Positions 31,310 to 42,000 of a DNA stretch of 64,000 nt are shown here, piece after piece. Below the pieces are notes generated by a model. That model was given only the letters and a program-made list of their open reading frames with translations. It was not told the origin of the DNA and did not search any database. The first letter of the stretch is position 1. Every line of letters begins with the position of its first letter. The position numbers and the translations under genes are program-made. Origin of the DNA: Zopfochytrium polystomum (lineage: Eukaryota > Chytridiomycota > Chytridiomycetes > Chytridiales > Chytridiaceae); contig JAIVFJ010000161.1 in NCBI GenBank assembly GCA_025765615.1, positions 1-64,000 of the forward strand. Direction: 5' to 3'.

Positions 31310-32234
31310 TTAGATAGCACTAAAACCAGGGCAGCATCGGTTGGGCTGTTTCCCTCTATTGCTGTTTGGATCCTCAATATCGTGCCAGTCCCTGTCCTTG
31401 GTGGTCGCTCTCTGTTTATTGGAGGGTGGGGGAAATGACTAAGGTTCAGGATCTACCACGAATCTAATCAGGTCAGACTTTGGCATTGTAATGTTCGAGA
31501 AAAGATTCCTCGAATGCTCCGTTCCGCAACCTGTCCCGCATGACTGAACAACCGGGGGATGGTGTGAGACTATACTCACTCCTTTGACCCTGGGATCTGG
31601 GCCCTAGAGTGAGGGAAAGCAAATAATAGGCTAAAACTAACTTTATTGGGCTGTTGTCTAGGGGGTGTTTCAACCCTACTACTTGCCTAGTCCACGAAGT
31701 ATCCCTACTGATCTGTCTAACAGGGGTCTCAAACACAAAGAATGAACATTCAGAGGGACAATCCTCTGAAGGATCGGTGCCAGAGCACCGATTACTCGCG
31801 TGGCCGCGGGCCGATGCGAGGGGAAACGGAAGGGCACTCCCGAGGGCGCAACACAACCGCAGAATAAAGAGAGAGAAGAGGGAAACGGGGGTTTTTATCG
31901 CAGGAACCTAATCTCAAATACAACAGGAGCGGTTAATAGCGACGGGACGGACAGGGCGCGACCTAGCGCCCCTCGTCGCGGACGGTGCTGCGGGAGCCCT
32001 CGTTGTCGCCAGCGACAGGGGGGAGAGAGAGAAGGGAGTCGACTATGTAGGGGTCGGAAGGTCGCCAGCAGGTAACTCGCATGCAGAAACACCTGCGATC
32101 GTACACGCACCCCGCCGGGCTGCGTCGGCACGATCACTCGACCAACAGGCTTTATCGCATCACACTCGTACTCACACACATCTCACCCTCACAGCAATAG
32201 GACCGAGGCAGGCGCTTGTAGATCGAACTCTCAG
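31310..32234. other. Transition from CpG-poor to CpG-rich sequence
   Basis: No supported gene. From about 31790 to 32290 CpG density rises sharply. 31985-32165 is the undecayed homologue of 26614-26797. It may be a recent repeat insertion leading into the transposase remnant. Confidence 0.45.
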
Positions 32235-33714
32235 GTGTCGGGGGCCGCACCGGGCGCAGCCACCAACACCCTCGCGGGGACAGGAAGGTTGGGGACGTAC
32301 TGTAAGGTTCATTACACCAATTCCTTAAACGGAAAAGACTTGCGTGCATTTTGCCAAATTGCTGCATTTGTCTTGCAAGGAATTGTTTCAGATGATATTT
32401 TGAATATGTGGATCAACCTTTCAGCCTTCAACGCATTGTTGCATATTGAAGGAATTGGAAATCTGGATGCCTATTGTGATGAGCTTGAAGCACGTCAAAA
32501 CCAATTGACAAACGCAATTCTAGTCTGCGACTATCGTTGGGATCTCATCAAACCCAAACTCCATATCCTTCGCCATGCAGCATTTTGTGTTCGACGATTT
32601 GGACCACTGCGATGTTCTGCTGTCCATGGGCCAGAGGCAAAGAACAAGTATACCTGTTACCACATTCTTGCAACAAACAGACACAACACTTCCAGAGACG
32701 TTGCTATCAACTATGCTGTTGAGGCTGCCAGACGCCATTTAAGCACAGGTGGTTATTGCCAATTGAAACATGGTTGGGTTTGCACTCCACTTCTTTTTTC
32801 AATCCCATTAGTTCATGAAGGTATACTTCATTAATTGTGGTGCTTATGCTGATACTCAAGTCAACGCAGCAGGAGCATCAGAGCAATTGGCCCACCCACG
32901 GCAGAGGTTTCATGAGAAAGCCATGGCTATGCGAGTCCTACTTGACAAAACAGTTGAGTTTGGCGAAGTAGAGAAAGACTCATTCCTTTGGTTGGGTGGC
33001 ACACTGGTGGTTACCACGTATGTCATGCAAAGTGAACGAATAATGGAGTGCCCCATATTGGAGAGAACAAAAAAGTCGTGCCAGTGGCTGTACAATGTTG
33101 AAGAACCTATGTACTGTGTTAATGCACCGCACTACTGCTCAAACAGGTGTCATGTGGAACAAAACGACCTCGCTTTCGAAATGCAGCGTAGCTTTGACAC
33201 TTTCGTTCATGACACCATTTCAAGTCCTAAAAGGTTGCTCAACGTTTTCTCTTCTTCCACATACGACCTTTTGAAGTCGCTTGATTTGGTTTCGAGCCCC
33301 TCTTTCACGGCAATTTCTATGGAGTTAGTGACATCTGCTGTGCTCTCGCAGAAACCGCAGAAGCAACGAGGACTTCCCCAAAGAGGAGATCCAGCTGCAC
33401 AGAAAGCCACGAGCCTTTCTCGGAGCGATCAAGAAAACAATGAAATGCAGGTAATGGAGACACTCAAAGATCAACTACCAAGCCAGGGGAAATGGAAACA
33501 ACAGAGGAGAACCACCAAGCCAGCTGAAAAGGCAATATTGATGGCATGGGTTGAAGCATTTCAGTTGAAAACATTGTCAGGACAAGCAGTATTAATCAGC
33601 TCTGCATTGGAGGAGCTCAACAGGGTGGGGAGCAGGGTGGGGAGCAGGGTGGGGAAAAGGGTGTGGAAAGCGTCAGAAGTGCGAGGCTGGCTTCAGAGAA
33701 ACTCACAGAAATGA
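32235..33714 (+). pseudogene. Plavaka/KDZ-type transposase C-terminal remnant
   Basis: Two overlapping frames (32235-32834 and 32815-33714) appear to be one protein with a frame shift. The first has KPKLHILRHAAFCVRRFGPL and TNRHNTSRDVA, which match by memory the conserved KPK.H...H...RFGP and SNR..PSRD blocks near the C-terminus of fungal Plavaka-like transposases. The second frame continues with Cys/His-containing and later Lys/Gln-rich sequence, ending in a VGSR repeat. The N-terminal catalytic part is absent. Assignment is by motif recognition only. Confidence 0.5.
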
Positions 33715-33899
33715 GATTTGTAATTCACGTTTCAAGGGAGTTGTTTCTGGTCCGCTCATGTCTCTGTGCATTTTGCTGAGACCGTTCAGCTACCTATGCA
33801 ACGATTTTTTCTCCACCTCACTGTCCCGTATTTCCCTGTTCATTGTGAAGTTTCTTCCTCTCTTGCCATGCTTCGGCTAGCTTGCAAAGGAAGTGTCCC

Positions 33900-34071
33900 A
33901 CCGACTGTTCAAATTTAGCAGTGGCCTCAATAATGAAGGTTCCGAATGATGGTTTCAAAGTGGTTCAGGATGTCAATGATTTCGATCCAATCACCTTGCA
34001 CCCCTCAGAAAGGGATGAACAAGGAGAGGGAGGAGCAAGAGAGCCTCCCGATATATAAGGGAGCTCGTTTC
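33900..34071 (+). promoter_or_regulatory. Probable TATA element of the five-exon gene
   Basis: GATATATAAGGGAGCTCG at about 34050-34066 is a strong TATA match. It is only about 20 bp before the ATG at 34072, so a start at the next in-frame ATG (34099) is possible. The preceding 33931-34050 is itself an open frame (VVQDVNDFDPITLHPSE), so this may instead be an upstream exon. Confidence 0.35.
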
Positions 34072-35170
34072 ATGAATCGAGCGGACAAAAACTTTGAAAT
34101 GGAACCATCCCACCAACCCTCCCTGGCCCCTTCACAGAACATGAGCACAACACAGCCTCCCACGCAGATACCGTTTGCATCACGCAACATGAACACAAGT
34201 CGGCCCACTGCGCAGTTTCCTCCTGCTACAGGAAAGGTACGTGGAAAAGCACCCATCATTCAACTGACTTTCCTTTAAAGCCTACCCCAGCCAATCAATC
34301 AGCGCACCCGTGGCTGACTCGCCTTCATCCTTATCGTCGAAACGAAAGCGAACCTCAAACAGAATCTTCCACAGGACATTCTGCTTCAGCAGGAGCATCG
34401 CCAGTGTGGTAAGCATGAATTTCGCTTCAACTCTGTCATCATAACGTTACAACACCACGTAGGCCGCAGGCTCGCCCAAACGCACCTCGTCCACGCAATT
34501 CGTTGGGACGGGTGGGGGCGGTAACACTGCATGATGTCGATACTCGTCACTCGAAGGCGGCCCTATACGCTCTCTTCTCTGAGCAAGCACGTTGGAAATT
34601 CTAAGCACGTTCAAAAGCGAGTGGAAGAGGATGGTAACTACTTTACTGGTGATTTGAATTAATAGTTGCTAGATCAGATTGGAGGCCACCAAGGCTGAGC
34701 CGTCAGTGGAAGACTTACATCGGCAGATGTTTGATCACATGAGCGATACTGCATTCATGTTCGCTCCACCAGTTTCAGCTGAAGAACTCGACACAGGGCA
34801 CCGTGCCTTCGCCGTACTTTGTGTAAGTGATGATTCTGCCCTGCCTGTTAGTTGCTAAAGTTTGACTTCACAGATCTACGCCTACCGATGCCAAGTGTTC
34901 CACAATATGTTTGCCAACTGCGACTTTTGGCATGTGGTCAACTTTCTGCTTACAGACTATGATTCCATGGATAGTGACGAGCAGGCCGATCTCCTCCAAC
35001 GCTACGAGAGTCAGTTTCTTCCAGGGGCAGCGGCTCCTGATGGCCCTGATGGAAGCAGGAACGCTGCTGGCAAAAGTGACAGCTCCAAGAGCGAGAGTGT
35101 TGGCGAGGGTGACAGCGACGGTGATAGCGAAGGCACTGCTAATGACAGTATGGCCGCCCAAGCCCCGTAA
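34072..35170 (+). CDS. Unknown five-exon gene, about 261 residues
   Basis: Exons that keep phase and use GT-AG are 34072-34236, 34281-34408, 34588-34633, 34673-34822 and 34874-35170. The N-terminal half is Pro/Ser/Thr/Gln-rich and disordered. A helical core follows (LEILSTFKSEWKRM, LEATKAEPSVEDLHRQMFDHM, then a Cys/aromatic stretch CQVFHNMFANCDFWHVVNF), and the tail is Ser/Asp/Gly-rich. Introns are 44, 179, 39 and 51 nt. In intron 2 an alternative exon at 34463 is open but causes a frame conflict. No family recognised; possibly an accessory gene of a transposon, given its neighbour. Confidence 0.55.
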
Positions 35171-35950
35171 GCCCCGTTTCACAGAGGTACCGTGCAAGTT
35201 GGCATTCTTACTTTTACTATATCTGTGACTTTTCCAGCTTGCCTCGCTCGGTCTTCATTTTCTTTTTTTTCCAGACCAATTCGATGAGGGGTTCTCCCGA
35301 CTCCCATCTCCCACTCTTGTCGTTGAACTTGTATGTGCCATGCAGTCTTCTCTCTCAGTTCGTTTTTTTGTAGTTGTCCTTGGCTCACCCGTCTTTGTAC
35401 CTCCAATCACCACATTCTCCTTGTGTCAGTCTGTATTTTGTGCCATTGTAAATATCCTTGAAAATACATCACTGTTATAGCAGTGCAATTAGACTGTACT
35501 TCCATGGTTGGTGTGATTGGGTGATGCTCTTGCTCACCTTATCCCAGACTGACCCAATACTGAGCGAAAGCGTAACGTACGTTTGTCAAGCATGATGCGA
35601 GTATTGCCCCAGTATTTTTCACAGACTGCACAGTCATTTCGCCAATCATGGAAACCATGTGACACTCTAACTTTGTGGAATCATGATATAAGGATGCGGG
35701 CGAAGACAAATTCAACCCTGCTGTTCCAACTGATTTCTTCAACTTGTCAAAATCTTCCATTTGAGTTCAATTTGAAAATGTTATTTGGTAAATTTTCGAA
35801 TATCTGGCTGATTTAAGGTCATTCGGCTAAAAAGTGGTCATTTTATCCAATTAAATACCAGAGCCTTTACTAAAAGTAACAATTTGAGTCCAAAAACCCA
35901 AATCAAGTCCAATCGGGCTTCAAATCCTGCCTGATTCGTGTAAGACCTTA
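35171..35950. other. Intergenic, AT-rich
   Basis: About 780 bp without a gene. No clear AATAAA was found; a TGTAAATATCC element near 35447 may be part of the 3' end of the preceding gene. Confidence 0.4.
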
Positions 35951-35959
35951 CTAAGGATC

Positions 35960-36150
35960 CAAATCGATAACCAATACCAGAGATCCAGGCAATTTTCGTG
36001 ATCTGCCGCAAGCACGAAAGCTACCTCCAATCGCTGGAGACCAGTTTGACCAGCTGTATGACGCTGGTTTGAAGGAAAATCCATCTGATGGGCACTTCAG
36101 AATGATTTTCCCAGCATGTTTACCACAAGACATCACAATGATATTGTGGT
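35960..36150 (+). pseudogene. Coding-like fragment
   Basis: One frame encodes QFDQLYDAGLKENPSDGHF followed by RMIFPACLPQDITMIL without a start. It reads like an exon of a conserved protein but is isolated, and I cannot assign it. Confidence 0.3.
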
Positions 36151-37224
36151 GCAGTCGACGCCTTTTTTGGCAAGGTTGAACGCTACGCCAGCCACAGCGG
36201 GCCTGCTTGCGTGCGTCGTGGCCGACCATGGGTCGATGGAGGATTTGAATGCGGCTTTACGAGGAACGCGCCCTCGCATTCTGCGCCGCGAACCTTACCA
36301 CCGCGTGCTGTGCAAAGGTCGCCGGCGTCGGCACTGCCACAACGACGCGTCGACGACGACAGGCGGAGCGGGCACGACGTCCGGCACCGCCACGACCGCC
36401 ACGGTGAGGACAGGAACAGGTGGCGGCACAGCGACCGCCACCACCACCACTGACGGAATGGGCACAGCAAAGAACAGGCTGGCCCCAGACCACGATAACA
36501 ACAACAACAGCAACAACAACAACAACAACGCTGGGCGCATCCTGGGCCTCTCTCCCCGTGTTTGTCGGCGTCGTGGTCGCGGCCGCCGTCATTTGCTGCT
36601 CGTCTTTGTCCTGGTCATTTGCCTCTGCCGGCGCTCGAGCGCGGTGGCTGCCGCGCGCCGCCAGCAGGAGGAGCAAAATGCGTCAACGCGCGGCCGCGGG
36701 GACTAAGCAGACGCAGCTGCAGCAGATGCCCGCGGCGGATGTCAAGTCCGGTCTGCCGCCGCCCGTCACAATCATCAGCACCATCCGGCGGCAGTAGCAG
36801 CGCCCCGAGCGAGACGCTGTTGGACGAGATCCACCTGTACCCTGGCGACGTTGTGCAAGCGCGCGCGCAGTTTGACGACGGCTGGGGATACAGCGTAAAC
36901 ACGACCGCAAGAGCCGTGGGCGCGTTCCCAGTGTCGTGTTTGGGGCCGGTCGGAGCGTCTTATTCTCCCGGTGCTGGAGGGGCGGGGAGTTGGGGAGACG
37001 AGGTAGTCGCGGCGGCCACAGGCAGCGCCGCGGCTGGGTTTTTGGGGGTGCCGGGGGGAGTGGTGGGGAGGAACACGATGTACTCTGCAGGCAGCGCAAC
37101 GACAGAGTACTCGGGGGGCACGGTCAGGCTTCGGACGATCAGGCTCGTGCGCGAAGGTGGGGCTACTATGGAGGGTACAATAATAACCGCGGGATGGTGT
37201 AAGCCGAATCGAAGGGGACCATGA
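36116..37224 (+). pseudogene. Thr-rich membrane protein with cytoplasmic SH3 domain, frame-broken
   Basis: Three frames in succession: a Thr/Gly/Asn-rich extracellular-like segment (to about 36540), a transmembrane helix (SLPVFVGVVVAAAVICC, about 36553-36605) with a basic cytoplasmic flank, then an SH3 domain (DEIHLYPGDVVQARAQFDDG, VGAFPVSCL, about 36817-36945) and a Gly/Ser/Thr-rich tail to 37224. The architecture (Thr-rich ectodomain, single TM, SH3) is common in zoosporic fungi. Frame changes near 36540 and 36700-36790 break the gene unless they are base errors. N-terminal start not resolved. Confidence 0.55.
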
Positions 37225-37818
37225 CGTCGTACGTGACGTGATGCGGTGTTCTGTCTGTGCGTCTGACTCTCGATCTCGTTTTCTCTCTCTTTCTCTCTTG
37301 TGTTAACCCTGCTTACCGCCTAAGACCCATGTGTTTCTAAATCCCTATGTTTCTTCTTTTTTTTCCACTGCAACAACGTTTTTCTTTTCCCACCTCACCC
37401 TCGCTTTCTCTCCATTCTCTCCGCCTCCTCAGTAATTTTTTTTGGGGGGGTTTTTTTTTTTTGGTTTTTTTTTCACCCTCTCCCCCCGGTTTCGTTTGTC
37501 CCTCCCCTCCCATATGCACCATTTCCTCTTCTTTTTCCCCTTTTTTTTTTCTTCAGTCGGTTGTTTTTCTTTCTTCGCTCCCCCCATCTCCTCGCGTCGC
37601 ATCGGCCCGCGTTGTTGCTTTGCGTCCCCCCTCGACCCCCTCTCTGCACCCCGCTCTCATTTCGCACGACTTCGATGATTCCATGGATTTTTTCATTGAT
37701 GGATTGATTGATTTGATAGACTCGGCAGAGGTGGACGGTGGACGTGGCGGGATGGATGAACGGGCGGTTGAGAAGGGGTTTGTGGAGAGGGGGAAAGAAG
37801 AAGAAGAAGAAGAAGAAG

Positions 37819-37850
<32 letters not shown>

Positions 37851-39091
37851 GAGACAGGGCAAAGAAGAGGAGGAGGAGGAGGGAGGGATACGTACTGTGA
37901 GGGGGGGGTGGCAACGGTGGTATCCGGTTCCCGGCAGACTACTCTGTCACACTATTATAATAGCAACCAATATCGCGAGTGCGGGGCAGACAGTCAAAAA
38001 TAAAATACCCAAAAACGAAAACGAACGAAAGAGGTGAGCGCCGATCGACCCACGCCGGATCTGCCCCCCCCAAAGCAGGCGCATTTCCCGGATCCGCCAA
38101 GGCTGCGGTTGGATCCATCATCGGCCAGAACAAGGGACGATTCTCTCGATCCTCAGCGATGTGGCGATGGCGGGCGGCGTCCGATGAGGGTTTGTTGGGG
38201 ACGGCGGCTGGCCGGCCCGTTTCATTGTACGTGCTCTGTTGTTTATGGACGTGTTCTTTCTCGTGCCGTTCGTAATGATCTGAAATGCTGCACACACACC
38301 CACGCACTCCACTTCATCCAGAACAACATTCACGATGTCGATCTTGTGGGGACAGGCTCCCATGTAAGGTTTTCGATATGTCGATACCGACAATGATCGC
38401 GCACAACACGATATTTCGAGAATATTGCGTGCTAACCCGGCAGGAATCGAATCCAAACCCCACAACAGTACACGACGCAGTAACCACTGCGCTAAACGGT
38501 ACGACTCCGATATATAGCTGAGTGTCGTGATAATGTATTGATTTGAAAGCTTACTCCCATGCTGACCAGTGACGAGAGTGCCACCTCCCCCTCCCTGAGC
38601 AAGGACATTTTGTTTATGCCTCCACACCAGATCTGGACCATTACGTTAATAAAGCAGCAACCCACAAGAGGTGACGGCGAGCCAGTCAATGCCCAAATAG
38701 ACACGTCGTACAGCGACCAGTCCAACAGGCCCACAGAGCTTGGATGATCAGCTGCAAGCCCTCCTTTTGGGCAGTGCTGCCTTTGCCAGTTCCCCTCTGA
38801 CATTATGAACAGAGTGTTTGTATCAGGATCATCAGCAATGCTCTACATCTGCTTCAGGAAGGAGGCTCTGTCAATAGTGCCCATGCTACTACGTTGTTCA
38901 ATTTCAACATGCTTCAATGAAACTTCTGAATATTAGCTGTTCCATTGCTAAAGCTAACCAAATACTCTCCTTTAAACTGTCTCACCCTCCCAATGCCCTG
39001 TTTTCCAAGTCTCTCTCATCTCTTGTTGCCCCCAATCTAACTGTCATTTCCTTTTCACAGAATCTGTGATTGATTGTGCTTTTGAAGAATT
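37225..39091. other. Intergenic with low-complexity tracts
   Basis: T-rich and C-rich tracts at 37340-37660, a GAA trinucleotide run (see next entry), and otherwise no supported gene. 38400-38520 has an A-box/B-box-like pair but no good cloverleaf. Confidence 0.45.
37796..37849 (+). repeat. (GAA)n microsatellite
   Basis: About 17-18 uninterrupted GAA/AAG units. It encodes only a run of Glu in one frame, with no gene around it. Confidence 0.95.
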
Positions 39092-42000
39092 ATGGCAAGC
39101 CAAGTGAATTCCTGGACTGTGGTTTTTGAACTTGGCAATACTGGAAGGAAGATTGAAGTTACTGCCAGCACTGGCTTTGATGATCTGTACCAGCTTGTGG
39201 CTTCACGCTGGAATATCACTGGCCCCATTGAACTGGTGTACGTGGACTCTGCAACTGGTGGTAAAATGATCCTTGATGTGAAAGACGACCTGGGAAGCCT
39301 TCTTTCTCAAAACTTCAAGTGGAAAGTAAGTTTGCTTCTCATCAGATGTTCTGCTTTTTCATTTCTTTCTGAAAATATTTAAGGTGGTTGCTGAGCCAGT
39401 TTCGAACCCTTCTGGAGCAACCCAAACTGTTCCAACTGCATCATCTGCAGCAAGCACAACCACTGCTGCTGCTGGTGGTGGGAACAGCACTGTTCCAGTT
39501 GCTCACACTCCTGGAGTAACCCACGCTGCTCCCACTGCGTCTGGAGCTGGCACAACCACTATTGCTGCTGCTAATGGTGATAGCTTTGATGAGAGCCTGG
39601 TGCCCGACAAGGGTGAGTTGTGAAATTTTAGGAATGATCATCAGAGACTAACCCTTGTTGTTTCAAATTCTCCATCAGATAAGTGGATCGGGTTGATTCC
39701 AAGAGATTGGGAGACCAGCGTTCAAAAGCATCCTTTCGTTATTAGGTCTGTGTTGCATTTTTGTTCCAACAATCATCTGACCCTCCAACAGCCACTGCCA
39801 GGCATCAGAAACAGTATTTGCAAAGGACCTTTTCCATGAAATGGAGAAAGCCTTGGGACGAACAGTGCCACTGAATGATTTCAACAAAGAGACCAAAACG
39901 AGCGGTCTCCATGCTTTTTGGGATGCAAAGTGCCTTGCTTTTGGCCAGAAGTGGGACATCAACTTCATGTCGGGCTTGTATCACTCTTCAGTTATTATTC
40001 TGCTGTGTTCTGATTCGAGCATGAAGCGGATGCTTGAGGCGGACAAAAAGCTGGACAATTGCTTGTTGGAGGTGAGCTTGTTGATCTGATTTCTGGTTGC
40101 TAAACATGATCATTAGTGGGAACTTGCACTTCAGATGAAGGAAGAGAGAGGAGTCGACATCCTGCCTGTTCTTCTTTCAGGGCAGGTGGCTGCAACTCTC
40201 GAAGATGGGAGGAAGGAGTTGTTGGGAAAAAAGTTCAGCACTTTTGATCACTCCAAGTTTCCACAATCACTTCATGCTCATCCTCTGAGTCCTCGGCGCC
40301 ACACTGTATCTCAAATTGTCAAGATGGTGCTGGAACTGAATGGGCCTTTTGCCCATCCAGACAGCGATGTCCTCAAGTATGCAATTGCAATTTGTTTTTT
40401 TGTTTTTGTTGTGTTTCTTGAACCTTTCTCACACAACTTTGGATGTGCAACAGGGTTGTCACTGCTGCAAGGAACGTGTACAGTCGCAGGATGGCTGAGA
40501 AGAAGACTCCCAACGCAAGTTCAGATATTTCACTCTCCAGACCCAGCTTGAATGAATTGGAAACGTGGCTGACTCCCCTGTCTGACATAATGGACGATGA
40601 AAGGCAGGCCCTTCTGAAGAATGTGCTTTCTGGGTCCAGACAGTGGCTCCTCAACAGAGTGTTTCAGTTTCTGTCACCAGACAAACCCTCAGCAGCCAGC
40701 ACCAACAGGGTGATGTGGTTGAAGGGTGTGGCTGGAGTGGGCAAGTCTGTGATGGCTGCCATGGCCTCCAGAGAGCTGGAGGCTTTCGGCATGCTTGGTG
40801 GCATGTTCTTTTGCAAGCATGACGATGAACATTGCAACAGTGCTCGCAACCTTGTTCTGACCCTCGTATTCAGTCTTGCAAAGTTCAGCTTTCAGTTTGG
40901 AGAAATTCTTCTTCAAGTCAAGCAAGACAATCCAGATATTTTGTCCAGACCTGTGTTTGAGATGATGAAGGTGCTGCTTGTTCAGCCGCTGCAGAACGTT
41001 GTTGATGCCAAGCAGCTGGAAGTGCCTGTTGTGCTGGTTGTGGATGCCCTGGATGAGTGTGGTGCTGTTGGCAAAAGGAGTGATATTCTGTCGTTGTTTC
41101 AGGAGCTGAACAGGCTGCTTCCTTCCAATGTGAAGTTGTTGGTAACTGGACGCCCTGAAGAAGACATTTCAAAGGCCTTTGAGACGATTCCTGTCACTGA
41201 AATTGAGCCAACTGCTGAAGACAACATCATGGATCAGATTGAGTACACACGGAATTTTCTGATAACATTGGATGCTGAGCAATCTGTGGTGGATGATGGA
41301 TCCAAACTTCTTGTGTCAAAGTCATCTGGTATTTTTGTCTGGCTTGTGACTGCTTGCACCTACCTGAGGGATTCCAATGCTGAGGTCATTACTCTTGATG
41401 AAATCAATGCTCTGCCAGAGGGAGACAAGATGAATGGCCACATTGATAAGATGTATGACAGGATCTTTGCTGGCATTTTGGACTCGGCCAAGTTGAGCCA
41501 GTTGGAGTCCTTGCTTCACACTGTGCTGTCAATCATTGTCCTTGCGTATGAACCACTGACTGCAGCAGCCATGGTGTCACTGCTGGATGGGAAGAGCCCT
41601 GGAAACGTGAAGAGATGCATCCGCATGATTGATCCCATCCTTGTGCTTGATGGCACCTCAAAGAAAATCAGGATTTTCCACAAGTCTGTAAAGGATTACC
41701 TGACTGACCCATCCCGATGTGGGCTGTCTGTCAGGATTGAGTTGAATGGTGGTCATGAACAATTTGCAAGACTCTGCATCAGTGCACTGAACAAGAATCT
41801 AAAGTTCAACATGTGTGATCTGCCATTTGACAAGTTTCACACTGAGATCCATGATTTCAATGAAAAAGTTGCGAAAGGGCTCCCTGAGTATGTCAGATAT
41901 GCAGTGAAGAACTTCTGGGAGCACTGCTTTGATGCCTCAAGGGAACTCTCCCCAAAGACATTTTCAGTGGAGTATCAGACAACCTCAAACAGTCTCTTGG

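Noticed and set aside
37347..38003. Long plus-strand frame through T-rich and GAA-rich sequence
   Set aside because: Composition artefact: poly-Phe/Leu/Ser and poly-Glu, no domain, no splice or start support.
38410..38515. tRNA-like A-box and B-box pair on the minus strand
   Set aside because: The sequence has TAGCGCAGTGGTTA and GGATTCGATTCC-like words but no pairing acceptor or T stem; probably chance or a very old remnant.
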